A DNA stretch of 64,000 nt, from positions 558,001 through 622,000 of the forward strand of contig JAHBBC010000014.1 of the NCBI GenBank assembly GCA_019915015.1, given 5' to 3'. Position 1 is the stretch's first letter. The number at the start of each line of letters is the position of its first letter. Source of the DNA: Auriscalpium vulgare (lineage: Eukaryota > Basidiomycota > Agaricomycetes > Russulales > Auriscalpiaceae). The notes under the pieces were generated by a model. It did no database searches. It was given only the letters and a program-made list of their open reading frames with translations, and was not told the origin of the DNA. The position numbers were made by a program, and so were the translations under genes. Below are positions 19,216 through 31,100 of the stretch, piece by piece.

Positions 19216-19392
19216 GACCATACCAGGCTGGATGCAACGTTGCGGATCACCTCCTCAATCTTAGCGAGTTTGCTCTGCCGTCGAACAAATGGGGGCATCG
19301 GCGGCCTGGTTGACTGGTGAGCTCGGCCGCGTCGTTTGTTGCGACTTCTTTGATGTCCTTCAGGTCAACTTCCCGTCCAGGTTGTGAATATA

Positions 19393-19915
19393 GTGTCAGA
19401 CCAGGAGAAGAAGCGCCACCAAGCGATCAACAAGGTGATCTACGCGGAGCGACTTCCAATGCGGGACATGGAATGCTTACGCAACGTGAGTCCTCCCGTC
19501 CGCGTTGTTTCACCAGAGGTTTCTGAAAGTACCGTTCACAGGTCTGCCTCAGCCCGCTGACGAATTCAGAAATCATACCCGAGGCGCAGCGCGCTGACTT
19601 TGTGAAGAGAGCTTTCTGGAACGTGCAGGACATCATAGTGGTCAACACACGTCTGCGGGATGGCCTCAACAAGCGGCAGAAGTCATACGTGGTGGTAGAA
19701 AGCATTGTGGACGTTTTCTTCGGCGCAGTGCCACAAATTTGGGCCATTTTTCGAGGTGCGTGGTGGTTATCGGTCGTCGGGGCAAGTGCACTGACTCTGT
19801 CTGGACTGGACAGTGGACGGCAGAGTCACACAAGCTTAAGCTCAATGCGACGCTGCGTTCGTCAGCACGCGGCCGATGCTACGCCGCAGGCTACTACAAC
19901 GCTGTCGTGTTCCAC
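19393..19915 (+). pseudogene. Fragment of a Rom2-like RhoGEF DH domain
   Basis: Exon-like pieces 19393-19485 and 19542-19755 splice in frame (donor GTGAGT, acceptor CACAG). They read QEKKRHQAINKVIYAERL..., SEIIPEAQRADFVKRAFWNV and NTRLRDGLNKRQKSYVVVE, which is the first half of the DH (Dbl homology) domain of fungal Rho1 exchange factors. A weaker continuation with KLKLNATLR follows near 19830. There is no start, PH or CNH domain. It follows directly on the ABCG fragment, which is not a natural gene order, so it is a captured or shuffled piece. It is distinct from the intact RhoGEF at 33486-38491. Confidence 0.7.
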
Positions 19916-20599
19916 CGGTACGTCTCCTGCTGCCTGCGCAGGCCCACGCACGCGCAAAGGCTCACCGCATGACAGCGTGGTGCCCGAATTTCCCGTGTAC
20001 ACGGTTCCAGAGTGACTGTCACTGACTGGCGCGTGCAGAGCTGTTGGAGGACGTTGTGCACGCGCGCCTGCACTTTGCATAGCGGGCTGGTTGGCGCCGC
20101 TGGGTGAGGTGTGATGGCTTTGTGCTGCAAAGAGGCGCAGGAGCTACATGGGAAGCACGCGCTGTTTGAGCTATGTATTGGCGACACCATGTACGTCTCG
20201 CAGATGGCGTTGGTTAGCATTGGACTGACAGTGATGAAGATTGGGGCGACCAGTAAGGCTACATAGCCTATAGGTGGTTTTCTGGCATGTGCTGATCATA
20301 GTGTCACTAGAGCTCTAGAACTAGACGACAACGGGCGACCACTACTTCCCCTCTGGGCCCTTTTGCAAAAGCAAGTGTTCGCAGCAGCGTGCGGGCACGG
20401 GCAGGCTGGGCTGTGCGGGTGCGGCAAGCTCCCGCTTACAGCGACGTGCGAGAACGAGCGCCGCGAGACGACTGCAAGTACTTGCTTGGAGTGCATCTCC
20501 TTGGCCGCGTTCACGCGCGCGGGCGGCGTGCGCCGCGGACTGCGTCTGGCGTGTCCGCTTTGCCAAGCGTCAAGGTGCTCGTCAAGTTGATGGACGAAG

Positions 20600-20828
20600 C
20601 CTGGCCGGTGCCGAGCATGTTGAGGCCATCGAGGAGGCCGAAGACAAGGAACTCCAACAGTACATGTTGGACGACAGCGAAGGCGAGCAGGACGACGACG
20701 ATGACGACCGAAATAGCGACGACGACGACGACGACGACGAGGGAGACCGGAACAGCGACGGGGAGGATCCCCTGCGACTCGCCCTTAGCGAGCAGTTGCT
20801 CGACATGGTCGGGTTCGCGCTCCTGTAG
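20600..20828 (+). pseudogene. Remnant ORF end with poly-Asp tail
   Basis: An open frame ending at TAG 20826-20828 reads HVEAIEEAEDKELQQYMLD and then two Asp/Glu runs separated by RNS, ending in DPLRLALSEQLLDMVGF. Acidic ends like this occur in some fungal transposase-derived proteins. No start or catalytic domain is visible, so the identity is open. The trinucleotide GAC runs also make a microsatellite at 20694-20750. Confidence 0.35.
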
Positions 20829-21227
20829 CGTAGCAGGGGCGCACTTGTATTATTATGTACCTTGTTGTATTACTGTACATTGTGATACCTATGTAAAGCC
20901 TCGGGTACATTAAAATACCTTTGTAAAAACCGGGGGTACATTACTAAGAATAGCATTATAAAGGGTTATAATCCGTCGCGCGTATTACAGCCGCTGAAAT
21001 CGGCTGTAACCGGCTGTAACATTTCGACGGTTTTGCTGATGTCTGTCTTGGAACGTTTGAACCTCCCCCGACGAAGTTATAACGTTGTTGTACCCGCCCA
21101 TCCTACATAAGTACTTGATCTACCTCACAAGCACAGATTACTAGGGCCACTTTCGACTCACCCGTCTAATACGGCGCTTCAACTCTTCCTCGGCCTTCCA
21201 CATTCGATCCTCCGACCGCCATTTGCG
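20829..21227. other. AT-rich repeat debris and Gemin2 promoter
   Basis: Repeated GGTACATTA/GTACATT and TTATAATCC words at 20870-20990, and a doubled CGGCTGTAAC at 21000-21020, suggest the end of a transposable element. The last 150 nt before 21228 should hold the Gemin2 promoter. No gene. Confidence 0.4.
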
Positions 21228-22510
21228 ATGAACGCATCAGCAAAGCGAAAGCGTGGAGAAGACTCTGACTCTGACGACGAACCAACTTATGGTCTTCGAC
21301 AGATTCTGCCCGTCGCAAACCTGCCAATTGACTTCGATGGTGAGCCGACAGACGGCATGCAGTACCTGTTCACCGTCAGGTGCGCCCCTTCGCCTGATGA
21401 AAAGTCGCTCTGGCCAAGTGTATCCCCCACATAGACGAGAGACACGTCGACTTCCTGGCATAACCCGCGTCACAAATCCTTACTCGCCGCCACCGACCAC
21501 AGCTGGAACTGCGGGCAACTCAGCAGCCGCAGAGGAACCAAGGGACAAATTGTCACTTCCCTCAGAAGAATGGCGCTCTATATTTGAACGCCATTTTCGC
21601 AACTTTCGCTCAGTACGTTCCCGCATCCTAACCTCACATGCGCATGTACTCACACTTCTGGGGACACTATAGAACGTGTGCCAGCCCACAATCGGTGTAC
21701 ACCTGCTTCAGTCGTCCTCTGCGCCTCATGTTAAGGTGATTCCTGACAAGAAGGACCGCGACGCGTGGTGGGCGTTTTTGCAGGGAGCTCCGGACTCCGT
21801 ATGGAACCCGCCCCGTATACCTAAGCGAGGAAAGGCCACCTCAACAGTGCGTCAAAACGGGTCCTCCGAGAGTGGGATCACATCTTCTCGCCCAGAAATC
21901 CCAGAAGCTGCTTCCGTGGAACCCGTCGAGTCGCCCGCCCAGACGAAGCACGCTGCGAAAGCTCGAGAACCCACGCCTACAATGTTGCAACATATTGACC
22001 ACGTACGTGCCTACTCATGAGGCCGATCTTATTACTGAGGTCTGCGCACCGCAATAGCGAACGTCAGTTCATCTACTCATGTACTTCACGCACTGGTTGA
22101 ATCTACATCTCGACTCTCTTCCGTCCTCGCACTCTACCTCCTCAGACCTGGACATCGTACACATCCCGAGGAGCGCCCATGGTCGATGGATCTTTGCCTT
22201 GCTTGCGCGCGTCGACGCTTTCTGTACCGGCGAGGAGATCAGCAACCTGCGGGGACTTGCGCGAGCGTGCCTTTCCCTAGCGCGTGCTCGCCGCGCAGCG
22301 GATCAAGCGAAGGAACCCGTGGACCAGGTTGACGTGACGATCGAAACTGACGAAACCACCGTCGTTGCCAATACCGGTGAAAGGGAAACGCGAGCAGTAA
22401 TGGTTGAAGACGCGGATGCGATGAGTGAGAGCTCAATCTGGATGATATTCTGCGCCATCGCGAGCATCTGGGGACAGCGTGATCTGTGGATGGACGCCGA
22501 GGGAGCTTGA
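21228..22510 (+). CDS. Gemin2/SIP1-like spliceosomal snRNP assembly protein (Brr1 family)
   Basis: Four exons (21228-21379, 21435-21612, 21673-22002, 22058-22510) give 370 aa. Gemin2 (yeast Brr1) holds the Sm heptamer during snRNP assembly in the cytoplasm. Diagnostic pieces are the N-terminal GLRQILPVANLP and DGMQYLFTVR followed by RLPGITRVTNPY, then IGVHLLQ and WWAFLQG in the middle, and ISNLRGLARACLSLAR and WMIFCAIASIWGQRDLW at the end. Residues about 165-215 form a low-complexity linker and 315-345 an acidic insert. All introns are 55-60 nt. Start is the first ATG after a pyrimidine-rich leader and precedes an acidic, KRKR-containing N-terminus. Confidence 0.88.
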
Positions 22511-23269
22511 GGAGGGAGGAGGCACGACTGTTTCGTGTTGTCATGCGAGGTGCAGTGTCTGGTACATCTTCGTCTACACGTCCTGTTATTGAGCCTCATC
22601 CCACCATAGCCACTCTATGTCGACGCTGGACAATTGTGCCGTGAGTCTGACAAACATCGGATCAGTTCACGCCCCCTTTCCCAATTTTCGAGATGTCATG
22701 TTTGGGAGCTACGCACGCAGAGGCCCGGTGGCATCTCTGACCCACGCGTTGCTGTCCATAGAGATGCCGAGGTCATACAAGAGCAATGAAGGTGATACTT
22801 CAGATCTTTTCCGGCTCGGTCTGTTCTACATGCTGTCAATCACCCGATTCCCCACGTCCACTGCGCCAAGGCGACTGCGCAGGACGCGCGGGTCATCGAG
22901 CGCGTGGTATTCCTTATGGTCGTGCCTAGAAAATAGCGGCACAATTGCTGAGCATGATGCTTCTCCTGTGCAGTCACAAGACAAGGACTCTCCAACTGCG
23001 AGCGTCATTTTGAGTTCCCTTGATCTCTACAACTGGTTTGACAAACCAGGGGCACGAAAGCTTCTCAGCCAATGAGTTGCGTCACCGTCTACTTTGCGTT
23101 GCGTCCTCTCACGACCACTGTTTCCACCTGACCAAGTCTACACGTCTATCGACACGCTTCTCCCTGGCTGACCATGCCGCCCACCCCTGTCAAAGGCCAG
23201 GCTGTTCGCACCGGCCTCAGAACTTGTATATATGGGACTCCTTGCGATTCATAATGTCATCTTCCAGCC
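22511..23269. other. Intergenic region between Gemin2 and the questin-oxidase-like gene
   Basis: Contains the Gemin2 3' end and the next promoter, with TATATATGG near 23230 about 40 nt before the ATG. A 152-codon plus-strand ORF at 22617-23075 has no recognisable domain or splice structure and I do not call it a gene. Confidence 0.4.
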
Positions 23270-25063
23270 ATGTCAACCACAGACACCACCAGCGGCCAGA
23301 CTATGACGAAGGCAGCAATCGACGAGCTCTATCCTGTGCCTGCGACGAAAGGCACCCTGCCGCTTCCTGGCCCGACACGTGCCAGTGCGGACGTCCTCAT
23401 TGCAAAGCTCAAGCACAACTACAAGCACCATCACATATTCTTCAACACGCAGAATTTCCATAAGTGCGTGCCAACTTATGTACGACTTGTCAAAAATCAG
23501 GCTGACAGGCTCGCAGCCATGCTACGCACCATTTATTTGCTGTATATGCACTAGGCGCGCCGCCGGAACTTCTAGAGGAGGTCTACGAGACGCATTCGTA
23601 CCAGAAGCCGGTCGTTGTGAGCCCTGAACCTATCACGGACAATAATTTCACTCAACACCTCGGAGACTCTGCGTACGTCGTCCTCGTTTTTTGCCTTGTC
23701 TGTCCGGCTCATTATTCATCCTCCCAGTTTCTATTCGGGTTACCTGGCGTACTTCTCGTCCTATCTTCTGACCCACACTGCTACCGAGGCGCTCGAGCGT
23801 TTTGTATTCTCTCAAGAGTACAACTTTGTCCCAGAATTGAAGGAGAATGGCGCACAGCAGCCAGAGATGCTGAGTCGCCTTCTGGCGGGGGTGCTCCACC
23901 CGATGATCCATGTGGGATACGGGATCGAGTTCGGCGTTCCAGGACAGACCGCAGAAGGTACGAATGCCCGATATTTGCTGCTGCAGCTGTGCTGATGTCT
24001 TGTTACTAGGTCTTGCTCAGACTGCAATTCACCCCCCGGAACTCATACCAACTTCGGTCTTCTCTTTGTCCCCTCCTGGGTTTTCGGGGATCGTCCCGGC
24101 CGTGGAGAATAATAAGACCTTATCAAAGCCCAAGAGGCCAACATTCGAGTTCCACCAGAAGGTGTTCAAGTCACCGTTACTGCGCCCTTCTGCGCTCGGA
24201 CTCTCGACAGGATTGCTGGACCAGTACGAAACAGTACTTCCGCGTGTGCGCCCGGTAATATTCGACTATGTGCGCGAGTGGTCGGAGAAGTGGCTCGAGG
24301 GCGCCGGAGAGAACGAGGCTGAGGAACGCTTGAAGGTCATGGTGGAAGAAGTGACGTGGGGAAATTCCCTGTGGTTTGGGGTAGGTGGATGGGGTGCGCG
24401 TGGTGAGGATCGTGTCATAAACGCGGACTTCTACAAGTGCGTTCCTTTCTGAACAGGCTGCGTCGTGACTTCCTGACTCTACGGTTCATGACTAGCATGC
24501 ATTTGGTCACATCAGCCATATTCCTTCCAACGTTCTTGCTGCCGGACTCATCCACGGCGCTCTCACCGCCCCTCCCATTTGCGCATAGGCTGCTCCTCCT
24601 GGAAGCATACCTCGCAACCTGCGCAACCTGGCATGTCTCGCGCGGCAACCCCGCCATCATCATCGAGGACTTCTTCAACTCGCCGTCCACGGCCATGTAT
24701 CTCACCGCGCCGCCCATGCGCAACGAAGTCGCCTCCGAAGCCAAGGGCAAAGTCGACAAAGTCAACTTCGACGCGGGCAAAGCACTGCGCTCTGGCGGCT
24801 CCACGTGGCCCCGGGTAGTCGCGAGCACGCTGCTGCACGATAACGAGCACTTGTGCAAGGTCACCAGAGCTCTTGGGTACAGCGCAGAGACATGGGGTGG
24901 TCGTGAGGTCGGGTATTATCGCTCGGATGACGAGGGTTTGGATGGAGTAGAGAAGCTTGATGGCACGTTGTTTGTGAGGCTTGCGGGGCTGGTGACGGAG
25001 AGATTGGGCTGGGTTGCAGAGGGCATGGAAACTCATAATTGGGACTATGATGGATATCTCTGA
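23270..25063 (+). CDS. Questin oxidase-like protein (DUF4243/AflY-type)
   Basis: Five exons (23270-23463, 23517-23672, 23728-23957, 24010-24436, 24496-25063) give 524 aa. The family includes questin oxidase of anthraquinone pathways and AflY of aflatoxin synthesis, which carry out Baeyer-Villiger-type ring opening; most basidiomycete members are uncharacterised. Visible signatures are HHIFFNTQNFHNHATHHLF near the start, LHPMIHVGYGIEFGVPGQ in the middle, and NADFYNMHLVTSAIFLP, which is restored only when the last intron is 24437-24495. The late His/Asp/Glu-rich motif is HDNEHLCKV. No biosynthetic cluster genes lie nearby, so a specific secondary-metabolite role is not indicated. Neighbours are housekeeping-type genes. 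Confidence 0.85.
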
Positions 25064-25591
25064 CGCCTTGCGTGCAGTCTTGCCATCAGACTGCAGATGA
25101 CAGCTGTATATGTTGTGGCCGTACCTATATTTTGTACGAGATTGCGTACATGAGGTGTCGCACTGGTGTCGCCAAGTCAATGAAGTGTCGCCAAGCTTCG
25201 AACCACGTGTGAGATTCAAGTTCGATTTGATTGAAACCCGCGATGCGGTACGCTCGTAGGGGCCTCAGCCCACGGTCTTGCCTCTGTGGTTCGTCTCTGT
25301 CTCCGCCCAGCCATCTGGCCATCTGTTGGCCTGTCGTTGGTCGGTGTTTGTGGTGATGTTTCATGTAAGTACGACAGGCGCCTGGCGACGGCGCGCGTCC
25401 GGAACACCGTGAATGCCAAGACACAACTGCATGCATCATGGCGACACTGCGCTGGCTTGCCGAGCTCCTACATACCCCATCGTACCCCGGACGCTCCTTC
25501 GACAACCTCTCTCTGACCCTCATCACCTTGTCTGTTCTCCCACCCCGGAAGTCCCATCATCTGCCCTGGAGGGCAAGAGGCACGACACATC
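25064..25591. other. Intergenic region upstream of the cation antiporter
   Basis: No gene supported. It probably holds the 3' end of the preceding gene and the antiporter promoter. Short ORFs on both strands lack domains. Confidence 0.4.
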
Positions 25592-27682
25592 ATGGAGAGG
25601 CATACCAGTACGACGAACGTTCCTCCAGTATGGAATGCGGTCTACGCACCAAATGACGAAGAAGCAGGGCTTTCTCATTCCACTGTGATGGAGGTGGTGA
25701 CGAGGCACGGCAGCGCGCAGACTCACCAAGCAGTCGGGGGCAAGCAACGCATGTGGGCGCGCTTGCTGGGCAAGGACCGGCGGAAAGTTTCATGGAGAGA
25801 CAGTGGACGTGCCATCATCTTTTCCTCATGTGATTACCGCCTCCGCCGTGTGTGCCCCGATCGGTAGCCAACTAAACCTCGCCGCTACAGGGCTGAATGT
25901 CCTTCTTATCATCGTGCCGTTCGCGTGGGCGGCTCACCTCAAGGGGACCTGGGGACATGGTGCAACGTTCGCGCGTACGTGCTCCTTTCACTTCCAACTA
26001 GGGGAGCGCTAGGCTAACGGACCTTTCTTTCCGGTAGTCTGCTTTCTTGCCATCATACCTCTCGAAAAGTTGTTTGACTGGGGCGGTGACCAGCTCGCCC
26101 TATACTGTGGGGCAGACCTTGGCGATCTCATCGTCATTACCCTCAACAAGTGCGTCGATGCTGGATGTGTCGACTTCGCCTCTGATTTTCCCCCAGCGCC
26201 GTTGAAGCAACCCTCGCCATCATCCTTTTGGTCCGATGCGAGTGAGTGGATCTCTTCGCCTGCTTCAATGTTGTTCTCACACCCCACAAAGGCTGAAGCT
26301 CTTACAGTCGACCATCGTCGGTATGCAGCTTCTCACAGCTTGACAACCTTCGCGCTCAGCATGTGCCTTCGTCTTGCAGGTGTTGTGCTTTTGCATACCC
26401 TGCTGATTCCAGGCACCGCTTTCCTCACCGGAGGCGCGCGTATCTGGGAACAGGAACTACATCCCAACCGTTCTCAGCTTAACCACTCTTTACTGATGGT
26501 CGGGTGCGTACAATCGCTCAGCATTCCTAGACCATGCGCTCACAGCTAGCCCCAGAGTGCTCGCTCTCGTTATTCCTGCAGGCTTTTTCGCCGCCATTGA
26601 CAAAGGTGTACCGGCCACTGGAGCTGGGGCGGACTCTCTCATCAGTGACGACCTCCGCCAAGATTTTTTGCGCATGGGACGCGGCTTCGCTATCATACTA
26701 CTCTTTGTGTAAGCCTTCACGCACACACTCATGTCCATGTGACTGAGGTGTGCATTACAGATACGTCTGCTCACGGTTCTACATCCACGATCCGCCAGGG
26801 GACAATAACGCATTTCGCCCGACGCCTAACACCCCCGGAGAGGATGTCAAGAAAGAGCTCGAGCTCGAAGATGAAGAGCCTGAGGTCAACCCATGGGCAT
26901 GCATGATTCTGCTCGCGATTACCGTTTCACTTATGGGTGTCACTGCAGAATTTGTCCGTCCTTCGTTCATCAGGCGCATCTTACCTCTCAGTACTGACAC
27001 GGCACCGCATTTTTAGCTCGTAGACAGTATAGAGTTTGTCCGCGAGGAAGCTAAGATCGAAGAAGAGTACGTCTCAAACCCCCTGGTCGCCACATTTCTT
27101 CCTAACGCCATGACTCCAGGTGGTTCGGGCTCATACTTCTGCCGATCGTGTCCTTCTCCGCGGACGGCACCGTTGCCGTCGTGTTCTTCATCCGCTCATG
27201 CTTCAGCCACTACTTCACGGCACCCCAACCACCCAAGCTCGCCGCTGAAGCGCGTGCAATCGACCTCAGTATACAGTTCCTTCTCTTCTGGATGCCGCTC
27301 GTCACGCTTCTCGCATGGTGGTCAGACAAACCACTGTCCCTCCTCTTCGGTGCGCTCTACCATGTTCATAAGATTTGCCTCTGTGTCCTGACGCAGAGAT
27401 GCACGGCAGATTTGTTCGAAGTATCTGTCATCATTGGCTCTTGCTTCCTCGTGAACTACGTCACCGCCGACGCGAAGACGAATTGGGCCGAAGGGGTCAT
27501 CTTGGTCGCTTTCTATGTGATGATCGTACGTGCTGTTGCTGGCCACGCAATCAGTGTTTCTGACACCCTGGCAGGCCCTTTCTGCGTGGTATTACACCGG
27601 CCAGCCCGAGATCCGCGTCATGACAGCATGTGAAAGCATCGCCGCTGCTGTAATCGACCCCCACCTACCCGCTGGCGAGTAG
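25592..27682 (+). CDS. CaCA-family cation/H+ antiporter (CAX/Vnx1-like)
   Basis: Twelve exons, all joining in frame to 493 aa: 25592-25829, 25891-25974, 26038-26149, 26197-26241, 26292-26320, 26380-26503, 26556-26708, 26761-26953, 27017-27066, 27120-27349, 27410-27525, 27575-27682. Family members exchange Ca2+, Na+ or K+ for H+, usually at the vacuole. About ten to eleven hydrophobic segments are visible. The first alpha-repeat reads LIVITLNNAVEATLAI (residues about 139-154) and carries the conserved Asn-Glu ion-binding core. GGARIWEQ, LNHSLLMVG and LALVIPAGFFAA follow, as in Vnx1-type proteins. The second repeat lies around SFSADGTVAVVFF and differs from a canonical CAX GNAAEH motif. The acidic loop EDVKKELELEDEEPE splits the two halves. 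Exon 5 is only 29 nt. Substrate is not predictable. Confidence 0.87.
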
Positions 27683-28167
27683 GTGTGTCACCGACGACCT
27701 CCCCGATCTGTGCCTGTGCAAATTTGCAATGATCGAATGCTACACCTCACGAACATCACGCAATCGGCTACTTACAAGCTGGACACTGCCAGCTGCTATT
27801 TATCTTGCCACGGACCCATGCATATCCGCACTAGACATCACCCTGCTATGTTGCTGCTTCTAATTATCGCAGCACTATTTCGGCTGGAAGCTTCGTTCCA
27901 TGTAACACTGTATGTACTGTGTACCTGTAGGTCCGTGTAGGTCCGTGCAGGCTTCAATCGTCCGCGTTCTCAATGAGCCTCGTGGGGCCTGGCAGATGCC
28001 GGGCCCGAAAGGGATGACGTGACTGCGTGACGGTTTGCTATCTAATCTGTGGTTGAAGCCAACCAGCTGCCAGGGAGAAATATATTTCTCCGCTGCTCCT
28101 CGATGATAACAGTCCGACGACCCTGCTCTCCGCCGCCTCCTTGACCTGTCGACGTCCCGCCGCCCTC
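27683..28167. other. Intergenic region between the antiporter and Vsb1-like genes
   Basis: 485 bp without a supported gene. A doubled GTAGGTCCGTG occurs at about 27928-27950. TATATTTCTCC near 28080 could be the promoter core of the next gene. Confidence 0.4.
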
Positions 28168-31100
28168 ATGTCGCAGGCAGCCAACAGCAGAAAGGACTCG
28201 ACATCAACAAGAGCGTCTGATGATCTCAGTCACGGCCAATATCACGGGCTCGCGCACACCGCGCACGCGAGTAATGCTCATTCGAACCCCTCGACATCCC
28301 ATGCACAGGAAGGCGTAGGCGACGGACATTGGCACGACGCAGCATTCACATCGCCTCGCGACATTGCGCGTTTGATGACGCCAATCATGCACAATGGCTC
28401 CCCACTCTCTCGCGCCGGGTGAGTTCATTTTTCGTGCATCGTTCGTATCTGGCGTCATACCTGGTTGTGGCCGTTGGATGAGCGTCTTTTGGGCATGGTC
28501 GGCACGAGCGTTGGGCCCGTCGACACCAGGCTGCGCAAGCTGCCTGTCTTGTTGAGCGGCCCCACTTGTGACCTCGCCCGACCCGACGCAGGCAGCCAGC
28601 GCCCCGCTCAGCTGTGCCCTATTCTCCGTCTTCACGCCATTGTCACGTCATTGCGGGTATACACTTGTGCGCATAGCGTGGCATGCACTCGGCCTTTGCC
28701 TTGCAGCGATCATCGGACCCAGCCACGAGTGTATAATTCCGGCGCCATCCCTTCCATTTCATGCTTCTTTCTTTCGAGACCTCCTCCTCGTATACGTATT
28801 CCGCGTCTTCTTTCTGTCAACGCTAATGTTTCCTCGGGACTTGTATCCCCGTGCCTCGCCTGCTCCTGCGAACTGCCGATCTCGCCGTTCATTACCCTGA
28901 CTATACCTTCTTTCTTTATAGTTTGCTCCAGGCCCGCAGCTTCGTCTCCTCGATCGCCCACACCACGAGCAACTCGTCAACGACGAGCCGCGTGCCAGCC
29001 TCACTCGCAGTCCCTCACTCGCAGAATGATATTCGCGCCAACACTGTACAGCTCTCGAATGTCAATATGATGCTCTCCCCGCCCCCAATTTCGTCTCCCT
29101 TCTCTCCCCATTTTGGGTCTCCTGCCACGGCGCAGAGCATCGCAGCGCAAGACATCCAGTCATTCATATTCCCCACACCGTCCGCGTCTGACTCGTCTAT
29201 CGCACTACCACCATCGCGTGCATCCACGCCGTCTGTACGCACCGCCGCGCATTCAACCCGCACGACTTCCGAATTGTCCGTCGACCTCTCGACCTCAACC
29301 TCTACACTTCCCGAGACCTCCGGCGCCCGCACTCCGCGCCAGCCACCTGCCTCCAATCTCACTCTTTTATTGGCGAAGCACGACCCCCATAGTGGAGGCA
29401 GCAGCCGCAACACCAGCAGAACAAGGGACCGTGGTCTCCCAGAGACCCTCGTAGACTTTGACGGTGGTAGCGCGATGCCGACGCCCCGCCGCGGACCCAC
29501 CCCTCTTGGTTCTCCGGCGAATGACAGCAAAGCGGAACAGGAAGCCTCTCCAGCGATTCCGTCCCACATTCCTGTGTCTCATTTGATATCGGCCCCACAC
29601 TCGCCACCGTCATCCTCGCCGCCCCTCTCGCTGACGGAGCACACGCCGCTCCTGCCGACCACGTCGCCTCATCGTCCGCCTTACGCGGCGCAGTTTGGAC
29701 ATGTGTCAACTCGGAAGACCCTGTCCCATGTCCGCGGCGCGCTCACAAATACGGCAAAAGACGCGGGGGCGGCTGTCCCTGCGGTCATCTTGGGCACGCT
29801 GCTGAACGTGCTCGATGGAGTATCATGTGCGTATATCCCATGTTCGTCGCTTGAACTGGAATTGGCAAGGACACGGACTTAACGAGCTGTCCCTCGCACG
29901 AGACGGCGCGTTTTCCGCGGCGAGCCTGCTCGTGGCTGGATCACGTTGCTGACGTTGGCTCATTTTTCTTACAGATGGCATGATCATATTTCCTGCAACA
30001 GGAGTGTTTACGGATTTAGGCGCGATGGGCGTATCCATGTTCTTTGTGTCGTGCGTTCATTTTCTACAACATGCCTTCTTCTCATTCTGACGAATGTGTC
30101 AACCCGTCGCTTCCTGGCGAACTTTCGCCGCACGCTTCGTTTCCTCGACCACTACCATGGCGCCTTTGTTCCGCGCTGCGCAGTGCGATTATTTCCCAGG
30201 TGGTGTACTCGGCGGGCGCGAGCGGGTTCGCAGGTGCAAACGGGAGCATGATGATCGAGGTGGTGGTGCGTCTTTCCCACCATGATGTCCCTCATGCAAA
30301 GACTGACGGTATACGCGTGTGTCTTCGATCCTTCACTAGCCCTTCTTTCACATCTTGGCCACGCGGATAGCAGACGAGATTGGTGAGGAACACCCGCAGG
30401 AGATCATCGCGACGACTCTGGTTGCTTTCGCGTTCTCTTCGGTCTTGACTGGTGCGTGCGGTTCAATTGTCCATGCGGCACGTTCTCATCGTCTCCATCC
30501 GACGCATAGGCCTCACCTTCTTCTTGCTTGGAGCCTTTCGTCTTGGGTCACTTATAGGCTTCTTTCCTCGTCACATCCTCGTGGGTTGTATCGGCGGCGT
30601 GGGCGTCTTTCTCATTATCACAGGGCAAGTGTTTTTTGTGTCATCATGTTTGCGTCAGTGACGAGCTAAGCCGCGAACTTGCAGGCTGACGGTTAGCACG
30701 CGCATGCCTGAGGACGACTTCAACCTGAGCTTGTCGACAATCAGCTTCTTCTTCCAACTGAAGAATCTCATTCTGTGGGCGCCTGCGTTCGTCCTTGCGA
30801 CCCTTCTTCGAGTGATCACTGCGCGGTGGCATCATCAGCTGATTCTCCCCGTGTGTACGTGTTCCATCTCTTTTACAGAAGGTTTTGCAACTAACTCGGT
30901 TGCAGACTTCATCATCATTCCCATTGTATTCTACGTCATCGTGGCTTCCACACGAATGAACCTTAGTGACTTGAGGCATGATGGGTGGCTCTTCGACGTC
31001 GCAGTGTCCGAGGAAGCGTGGTACAACTTCTATACATACTTCAGTGTGTCCTACTTTTACATCCGACGGTATGAGTCTGACGGCAGACAGATCTCTCCAA

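Noticed and set aside
22617..23075. 152-codon ORF between Gemin2 and the questin-oxidase-like gene
   Set aside because: No domain, no coding-like composition and no splice context; treated as intergenic.
28851..28939. Extending the Vsb1-like exon 2 upstream to 28851
   Set aside because: The translated stretch is pyrimidine-rich and ends in a typical acceptor, so it looks like intron.
28465..29070. 201-codon ORF upstream of the Vsb1-like membrane core
   Set aside because: It lies in a different frame from the conserved core and covers a polypyrimidine intron end; the frame joining at 28940 continues into the core instead.
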